Part shown: one piece after another, positions 57,123 through 64,000 of the stretch
Layout of the letters: each line of letters begins with the position of its first letter
How positions within the stretch are numbered: the stretch's first letter is position 1
Origin: Dendrocalamus latiflorus
Taxonomy: Eukaryota; Streptophyta; Magnoliopsida; Poales; Poaceae
DNA length: 64,000 bases
Assembly (NCBI GenBank): GCA_017311315.1
Contig: CM029627.1
Location: forward strand, 1,518,447 to 1,582,446
Direction: 5' to 3'
Program-made: the position numbers and the translations under genes
The notes under the pieces: generated by a model
Seen by the model: only the letters and a program-made list of their open reading frames with translations
Told to the model about the DNA's origin: nothing
Database searches by the model: none

Positions 57123-59386
57123 AGAGTTTGTTCAATGCTATCTTAGGACAGCTAGCATGAGGAATATTACAGGCGCGATTTTACGGAGATTGATTTAACT
57201 CAGAATTATTTTTCTTGTAGGATCGTATGTTGCAATTAAAGGTGGTGAATGATTGTCGCCCTTTTTTTGGAGTCTCCTGACGGTCGGTGAAGATTTCGAC
57301 CACTCGGTGCTCAACCTTTCGATCGATCGCTTAGTACACAACCGCTTGACCAATCCTTCTGTTCAACCGCTCGCTCAGTTTTGCCTGTTGTGTCAAGATC
57401 TAATTCACCTATGATCACCAGTGCTCTTCAAGCAAATCACGAACTAGATTGATTATAATCTTTATTGTTGGTTTCTGTGGATTTACAAAGTGCCATCACA
57501 AGTACCCCTAAAAGCCCTAACCAGAAACCAAAGCCTCTTCAATATCTCCACCAAAAACTTTCTAAAGCTTTACATAACCCTTAGTCTCTATCTACTTTTA
57601 TAGGCTAACACCATAAATGTGTCCTCATCAAACACGGACACGAAATCCTATCTCTTTCGAAAAAGATCCAAAACCCTTCCAAACACAAATTTTTCCAATA
57701 ATTCTAAACCAAACTCTATCCATTCCGAAAATCAAGGGACCCGAAACCCTTGCTAACATGGATTTTACAATCTCTAAGCCTTCCTAGTTATGGATTCTAT
57801 CCACAACTCCTAACTCACCACGCAACGAAGCCTCCAGGACTGCACCTCCTGTATATTCATCATGCATAATCAACTTTTGATCCCCATGTGTTCCAACGTG
57901 AGTCCGACCACCTCGTGTGATATTCTCGATCGCATGGACCTCAAATTTCCCCCATCCTAGTCCCGGTTCTCTTCGTCACCGACCATAATCGTCTCTAGGC
58001 TAACCTGCAAATGCAAAGACCAAAGAAAGTTTCTCCCGGCACAAGGTCTTCCAACTTGATTGTCATCAGACCACACACAAACCACACTCTTAACCATCCA
58101 TCGACACGAACCAAGTCATCCATGAGCACGCTTTCTAAAACTCAACCTCAGACTACTTAGTATGATTGATATGAGCATCAAGTATAGGCCGGTCAGATCG
58201 CTATCTTAACCAGTACTCAAAAACCGCATGTACTCGGGAATTACCACTACTCAAAACACTCACAAAATCACAAGTATCGTAGCGCTCCCAGTCTACGACT
58301 ACCGACGATCAACCAGTCATTGAACCATCGAGTACTGACTACCGATCGTAACGCCTAAGACAACTAATCGCTAAGTCTATGACTATTGACCACAAAGTCT
58401 ACAGCTACCCATCACCGACCAGACACTGTAGCAACAACTACCGAGTACTTACCAAGTATTGTAACACCGACTGCAAACTATCGAGTACCGACGTGATACT
58501 GAAGCAACGACCACTGAGTACTTACCTGACACTGTACCTCCGACAACCGCTACGACCACCTCGTACGACCAGTTTGATCGCCATGCACAGGCCGATCAGA
58601 CCGTTGGCTCATCAGACATGAGTACTCGAGGTACTCGAAGATAGCAAGAATTGAAGTACTCGAAATTTACGAGTACCGATCGTGAAGCCTACGACAACCG
58701 ATCGCAAAAGCCTACGATATGACAAAGCATTGTAGTTATGACCACGGAAAAGTATTGTAGCTATGACCGGTTCCTCCGAAGTCTCCTGATCTGGGGTCTT
58801 CGGCCTCTTTGACTATTCTCCGACTCTTCAAAAAACTTCGGACCAAGGTTCCACCATGGTTGTTCACTTGTGGTCGTTCTACCGTGATCGAAATACCGTG
58901 GTCGACCGTCGTTGCCAACCTACAGTGGTCACCTGCCGTGGTCAACCTGCCTTGGTCATCTGCTATGGTTGATCTGTTGTGATCGACACTTGCCGACCAG
59001 ACCTAATATCCTAAAAACTCTAGCAACAATAGCGTATCGATCAGAACTTTCACAAACACAAATTCTAATAAAACCCTTATGTCAATTATTTGTCATCACT
59101 CATTGCATGACCATCACATGGTCTAACATTTTTCTAGCTATCCAAATTGGAGGAGGATATGGACTTGGATTCCAATCAAAGTCTTCAAAGTAAACTCATC
59201 CTCTTTAGTCAACACGTGCCACGCAAAATAAGAAACTGTTGCAAGGTGACTTGACCGCCAATGGAGATGATCAGGTGAGGACGTCAGTGCAGGAAGAGTA
59301 GCCCAACTAGATGCCAGTTAGCCCCCTCACACCATGTCCTCCTCCCCTCGCTCTTATCAGTTGCCTTGCCCGTTCTCCCACCTCGG
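57123..59386. other. intergenic, degenerate LTR-like sequence
   Basis: No gene is supported. From 57270 to 58990 the sequence is rich in short words such as GACTACCGA, GAGTACTC, CGACCA and TACGAC. This is similar in style to the 3' half of the solo LTR at 36340-36590, so it may be an old copy of a related LTR. Confidence 0.45.
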
Positions 59387-59855
59387 ATGGGGGAGAGGCC
59401 CGCGGCGAGGGCGCGCAACTGCCGCTTCGTGGTGTGGCTGCACGGCCTCGGCGACTGCGGCCGCGCCAACGAGTTCATTGCCGACTTCTTCTCTGCGGCC
59501 GCCTTCGCCGACGCCCGCTGGGCCTTCCCCACCGTGCCTGTCACATGCAACCGCACGTCGCAGATGCATGTCGCATGTTGGCCTATTGGTCTCTGGCTCG
59601 CTTCAATTAGCTGGCCCTCCTGTTTAATTGCACATTGCTCGCTTACAATCTGCGTGTTTAATCAGGTGGCATGCTCATGCGTTCGTGGTTTGACATACAC
59701 GATACGCCCATTACTTCTGTAAGATATCTGCCAAACGAATCTCCCAATGTATGTATCTATGCTGATCGCAGAGCTTTGGATGGCCATGGCCATGGCCATG
59801 TACATGTGTGCAGAAATCTATGAGGGATGAGGAGGACGTGCTGAAAGCTGTTCAA
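59387..59855 (+). pseudogene. acyl-protein thioesterase fragment
   Basis: Three exon-like pieces in order match plant acyl-protein thioesterase/carboxylesterases: 59387-59554 (RFVVWLHGLGDCGRANEFIA, ARWAFPTVPVTCNR), 59663-59720 (GGMLMRSWFDIHDTPITS) and 59814-59855 (KSMRDEEDVLKAVQ). The HGLGD oxyanion region is there, but the nucleophile GFSQG motif and the later Asp and His of the triad are missing, and no clean GT donor follows the first piece. After KAVQ the sequence is unrelated. It is a truncated gene or a captured fragment and would not be active. Confidence 0.82.
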
Positions 59856-60067
59856 ATGGAAACTATGACCGTCACAGAGAGCCGCTGGAACAAACCCGGA
59901 AGACGTGTTCCGATTGGACTTAAGCCAAGGAGGTAGAACGACTCGACCTTGCCTACGTGTTAATAGTTTCTCTTGATCTTATGAACTAGACTATACGTAT
60001 CTAGAATTAGAACACAACACATTGCAGGTGCGTTGAGCATCGCGAGCATGTTGCTTAACCCGAAAAA

Positions 60068-62100
60068 TTACTGATCTATGACCCTATGTGCCATGTAAAC
60101 ATTTTTCTCCAAATCCCCATTAAGAAATGCCGTCTTTACATCCATCTGATGTAACTCTAAATCATAATGTGCTACTAATGCCATTATGATTCTGAAGGAA
60201 TCTTTACATGAGACTGGGGAAAAAGTCTCGTTGTAATCAATCCCTTCTCTTTGCGTGAAGCCTTTTGCCACAAGTCGCGCTTTGTATCTTTCTATATTCC
60301 CTTGAGAGTCAAGCTTTGTCTTGTAGACCCATTTACAGCCTACTGTTTTGGCTCCTTTAGGAATAATTTCCAAGTCCCAGACTTTATTAGTCTTCATGGA
60401 CCTCATCTCCTCTTCCATGGCCTCAAGCCATTTTGAGGAATTTTCGCTTCTCATGGCTTCTTCAAATGAGGTGGGATCATCCTCCATTTGAAATTCCTCT
60501 GTATGATAAATCTGATAATCATCAGAAATAGCTGATCTTCTTACTCTTTGAGACCTCCTCGGGGCCTCCTCATTTGGTACATCTTCTGTTTGAGGCTGCT
60601 GTTGCTCCCCCTCATCTGTGACAATAGGTTCTATATGATCCTGAAGAACAGGTTCTTCATTCTCATTCATTGTTGCCACGGGAGGAACAATAACAGGTGC
60701 TGGCACCACAGTGTCTTGCACCGTCGGTGCAACGACAGCAGGTAGTGTGAAGAATGGCTCTTGAATCATCGGAGTGGGTGCATACACCCGCTTCTCTTTA
60801 AGGTCAATCTCTCGAGCTATCATGCTCCCCCTCATCATTTCATCCTCTAAGAAGACAGCGTGTCTCGTTTCTACAAACTTTGTATATCTGTCTGGACAGT
60901 AGAAACGATAACCTTTTGACTTTTCAGGGTAGCCAATGAAATGGCAACTTACTGTTTTGGGATCAAGTTTCCCAAGGTTTGGGTTAAATACTTTAGCCTC
61001 AGCAGGACTCCCCCACACACGTAAGTGGTTTAGTGAGGGAACTTTTCCTGTCCACAACTCGTACGGTGTTTTGGGCACCGACTTACTAGGCACTCTGTTG
61101 AGAATATGAATGGCGGTTTTCAACGCCTCCATCCATAAACTCAATGGGAGTGTGGAGTAGCTCATCATACTTCGCACCATATCCATCAGGGTACGGTTGC
61201 GTCTTTCAGCTACTCCATTTTGCTGAGGTTCGCCCGGCATAGAATACTGGGCCACTATGCCATTTTCCTGTAAAAACCTTGCAAAAGGTCCAGGAACTTG
61301 TCCATATGGGGTATGTCGACCGTAGTACTCCCCCACGATCAGATCGGACTATCTTAATCTTTAAATCGTGTTGGTTTTCAATTTCAGCCTTAAATATCTT
61401 GAATTTATCCAAGGCTTCATTTTCTTTCTTTGATTGGATAAATATATCCATAACGGGAGTAATCATCCGTGAATGTTATGAACGAGTCATAACCATCCAC
61501 ACTTTTCACAGGAAAAGGACCACAAATGTCTGTGTGAACAATTTGTAGAACTCCTGTGCTTCTTTTAGCGTCTTTTTTAATTTTCTTTACATATTTTCCT
61601 TTAATGCATTCTCTGCATTGTTCTAAGTCTGAGAACTCTAATGGAGGAAGAATATCATTCTTAACTAGTCTTTCTATTCTCCCCCTCGAAATATGGCCTA
61701 AACGACAGTGCCATAATTTCGACGACTCATCTAGAGTTCTCTTTCGTTTTTTGTTTACATTCGTAGACAAGGATTCAATCACTTTCTCGCACGCAACATT
61801 CTCATTATCGCATACGACATTCACATCATCACATAATGATAACAAATAAAGCTCATTCTGTAAGATGGCAAGACCAACACGTTCTTTATTAAACATTATT
61901 TCACACTTGCCATTTCCAAAATTACAATCATAACCATCTTTGTCCAATTTTGAAACACTAATCAAATTCCTCTGTAAAGAGGGAACAAAAAGGACATCTC
62001 TAAGTAAAAGATTGGAGCCATTAGCTAACTCTAATGAAAGATCGCCAACGGCTTCAGCTTCAGCTTGGACTCCATTTGCAACTTTAATGCATCTTTCGTT
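60068..62100 (-). pseudogene. copia pol: protease end, integrase, partial RT
   Basis: After the frame change near 62100 the pieces read, in order: a GAG-pre-integrase (LWHCRLGHISRGRIERL, CRECIKGKYVKK), the integrase core (VHTDICGPFPVKS, VRSDRGG, PQQNGVAERRNRTL; the D, D, E residues are recognisable) and the first part of reverse transcriptase (KWVYKTKLDSQGNIERYKAR, LVAKGFTQREGIDYNETFSP). Two more frame changes fall inside the integrase, near 61450 and 61340. With these breaks and the truncation it is inactive. Confidence 0.88.
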
Positions 62101-62103
62101 TCT

Positions 62104-63094
62104 TTGCGTAGTCCTCGTCGAACGGAATCCCTGTAAACAAATTAGCAACATGAATAGTTGCTCCTGAGTCAATCCACCAAGTGGATTTCGAATATTGCAC
62201 ATACAGGGATTCATTTATAAAGGTAATAATGTTCTCACCTTTCTTTGCCATTATCATCTTTAAATAATCAGGACAGTTCTTCTTGTAGTGTCCCGTCTTC
62301 TTGCAGTGAAGACACTGGTCTTTGTCTACAGCAAATTTGTTCTGTTGAGGCTGATGGATAGAGGCTTTTCCCTTGTTCTTTGAGAAGGAGGTACTGTTGA
62401 AGTTCTTTTTCTTGTTATCCTTCACATAGTTGATAGAACCACCATGTGAGGATTTGATGCTTTCCTCCTCTTGCACACACATGGCTATGCACTTTTCCAA
62501 GTCCCATTTCTCGGGCTGCATATTGTAGTTGACAACAAAAGTGTCAAACTCTTTGGGCAAGGAAGCAAAAACCAAGTGAATAAGGAACTCATCCTTGAGA
62601 GCCAAATCCATTAGTTTAAGTTTAGATGCCAAGTTGCTCATCCTAAGAATGTGCTCTCTTATGCCATTGCCACTGCCAGAATACCTTTCTGTTACCAGCT
62701 GCTTAATCAGCTGTGTAGCATAAGTCTTTGAAGAGCTAGTGAACTGACTCTTTATTTTATCAAGATATTCTGTGACAGTGTCACACTCTGCAATTGAGCC
62801 CACAATCGCAGGCTCAATTGTGTTCTTTATCACAACCATACATTTCTTGTTGGCTGTGGTCCATTTCTTATGATCAAGGTCATAAGACATCTGTAAGGGA
62901 GCATGATCCCTCTGTCTTTTCTGCCATGCAGTATCATCCTCATTTTGTTCCCTCACTGGTGCCAAAGGCTCAGTGAGACGTGCTGTAGTGAGGACCCAGT
63001 CCACCTCAGCCAAGATAAACGCTAAGTCTATCTTTTTCTTCCACTCTCCATAATTATCACCTTTGAGAGTGGGGATCTCCCTGATACAACTCAT
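62104..63094 (-). pseudogene. copia gag and start of protease
   Basis: The frame from the ATG at 63094 runs for about 330 codons. It starts with the DUF4219-type LKGDNYGEWKKKIDLAF, continues through a UBN2 gag domain (TQLIKQLVTERYSGSGN, LKLMDLALKDEFLIHLVFAS) and a zinc knuckle CLHCKKTGHYKKNC (CX2CX4HX4C), and reaches the aspartic protease motif WWIDSGATIHVAN. The gag part is intact; the frame is lost near 62100, early in the protease. Gag forms the particle that packages the RNA. Confidence 0.88.
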
Positions 63095-63164
63095 CAAGTT
63101 GTATCCGCCTGAAAAATATTTCAAATAAAGTGAGAACGTAACAGCAAAATCATATGCCTTATTT

Positions 63165-63505
63165 CCAACGTTGGTCAAAAATACGACATACAATTTAAAT
63201 CATTTTATCTATACATTAAATCTACATCACCGTTGGGCAGAAATAGAAATAATGCATAAAATCATCAATTAAAAATTATAATATTGTTATTATCAACGTT
63301 GGTCAGAAAATAACAATATCATAATTATCTGGGATTTATCTCTATTTTTCCAAAATTAAATTCTCCCGTTGGTTCGAATTTAATAATGAAAAATCAATCA
63401 ACATTAACTTTTGCAGCGGAAACTTTAATTATTCTAAAATAATTCATTATACAGAAGCATTATACTGTACACTTTTAATCTCTGAAAAATTAACACGTTG
63501 GTGCA
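63165..63505. repeat. CGTTGG motif repeated about every 64 bp
   Basis: CGTTGG occurs at 63169, 63231, 63297, 63367 and 63496, giving spacings of 62, 66, 70 and 129 bp (about two steps). Flanking bases are partly shared (CCAACGTTGGTCAAAA, CGTTGGGCAGAAA, CAACGTTGGTCAGAAAA). It lies just upstream of the copia gag in what should be its leader. Confidence 0.6.
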
Positions 63506-63599
63506 AAAATTTCCAGAAATTTAATTCAAATTTCAATCAAATTCAATTATTAATGCTTCTGAAAAACAATAAATTTCATTTAAGGAAATACTGTTCAAA

Positions 63600-64000
63600 A
63601 CGGCATATTTCGGCCTGTTCCACGCGGCCGGCCCAGCCGGCGCGCGCTCATCTTTCCCTTGGCCCATTTCGCGCAGCCCAGCCTGCCCATCTGGCCCCCT
63701 TGATCTCGGCCGTCCATGCGATCGGACGGCCAGGAAGAAAAACCGGCCGATCAAAACCCCGCCCCCTTCCCAAAAACCCTAACCCTAGAGCAATTGATCC
63801 CGTTTTTTTCGGATCTGAGGGGGAGGGAGCGGCGGCGCATGGGCGCGCGACGGGGCGGCCTCGAGCGGGCGCGGCGGCCAGCGGCGGCACAGGGAGCGGC
63901 GGCGCACGGAGGCGCGGCAAGCGCGCGGGGCTGCGCCGGGGCAGCAAGCGGCGGCACACGCGCAGCGGCAGCGCGCGGGAGGAGGGCCTTCAGCGGCGGC
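63600..64000. other. GC-rich end of window, unidentified
   Basis: Composition changes sharply from AT-rich to GC-rich near 63620 and becomes dominated by GGCGCG and GCGGCGG words to the end. On the minus strand a frame rich in Arg, Pro and Ala is open, but no protein family is recognisable. It could be the upstream part of the copia element or a new gene's first exon cut by the window edge. Confidence 0.4.

Larger units (their letters stand above)
60068..63200 (-). mobile_element. copia retrotransposon, 3'-truncated
   Basis: Gag, protease, integrase and part of reverse transcriptase lie in copia order on the minus strand. The element stops abruptly in the reverse transcriptase near 60068, just after the MDVKTAFLNGDL motif, so the YVDD part, RNase H and the 3' LTR are missing. 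I found no convincing 5' LTR or primer-binding site in the last 800 bp of the window. At least three frame changes break the polyprotein. Confidence 0.92.

Noticed and set aside
1..64000. tRNA, rRNA, CRISPR arrays, operons or plasmid-type features
   Set aside because: Nothing resembling these was seen. The intron-bearing genes and transposons show plant nuclear DNA, where CRISPR arrays and operons are not expected.

Overview
This window is nuclear DNA from a grass (Poaceae). The evidence is intron-containing genes with GT..AG junctions and strongly GC-rich first exons, plant-only gene families, and dense grass-type transposable elements: copia and other LTR elements, and TAA/TTA-target, hAT and Mutator-type MITEs. 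I could not fix the species. About 64 kb carries six recognisable nuclear genes, five of which I could assemble into complete in-frame exon chains; the sixth, a MADS gene, has an in-frame stop. Gene relics and transposon-derived sequence make up most of the rest.

Layout. 1-9.3 kb: two copies of the 3' end of a UBX-domain gene (1352-2783 and 7437-9291) flank a region with GC-rich tandem repeats, a 1.16-kb foldback element (4758-5917) and a type I MADS-box gene interrupted by an in-frame TAG (6645-7196). 8.3-14.9 kb, minus strand: a complete 10-exon UBA/UAS/UBX protein gene (457 aa). 15.3-25.4 kb: a MITE, a frameshifted P450 3' end, a copia gag fragment, a 1588-bp hAT element with a perfect 8-bp target duplication nested in LTR-derived sequence, and more MITEs. 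25.9-28.9 kb, plus strand: a three-exon GT47 (exostosin/ARAD-like) glycosyltransferase (470 aa). It converges on 29.4-31.0 kb, minus strand: a six-exon phytol/farnesol kinase (310 aa, plastid). 32.5-34.2 kb: a copia fragment with its primer-binding site, and a small hAT MITE. 35.2-37.1 kb, minus strand: a leucine-rich-repeat cell-wall protein gene killed by two frameshifts and a solo LTR. 39.8-41.7 kb, minus strand: a five-exon reticulon (198 aa). 42-50 kb: LTR-derived sequence. 50.9-56.4 kb, plus strand: a six-exon methylthioribose kinase (423 aa) whose fourth intron holds a hAT MITE and a 1.77-kb LTR mini-element, and whose proximal promoter is a MITE nested in a MITE. 57-64 kb: LTR relics, a fragment of an acyl-protein thioesterase gene, and a truncated, frameshifted copia element on the minus strand.

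The genes do not form a pathway. Their products act separately: protein quality control (UBX), wall polysaccharide synthesis (GT47), isoprenoid alcohol salvage (phytol kinase), ER shaping (reticulon) and methionine salvage (MTK). I found no clear new biological system. The most unusual leads are the in-frame stop in the MADS gene, the large purine/pyrimidine foldback element, a MITE family with arbitrary 3-bp target duplications (three copies), a 22-G run in the polypurine-tract position of the mini LTR element, a microsatellite fused to a reticulon splice donor, and a roughly 64-bp periodic CGTTGG motif upstream of the copia gag. Exon boundaries come from reading splice signals and reading phase by eye; no alignment or transcript data were available.
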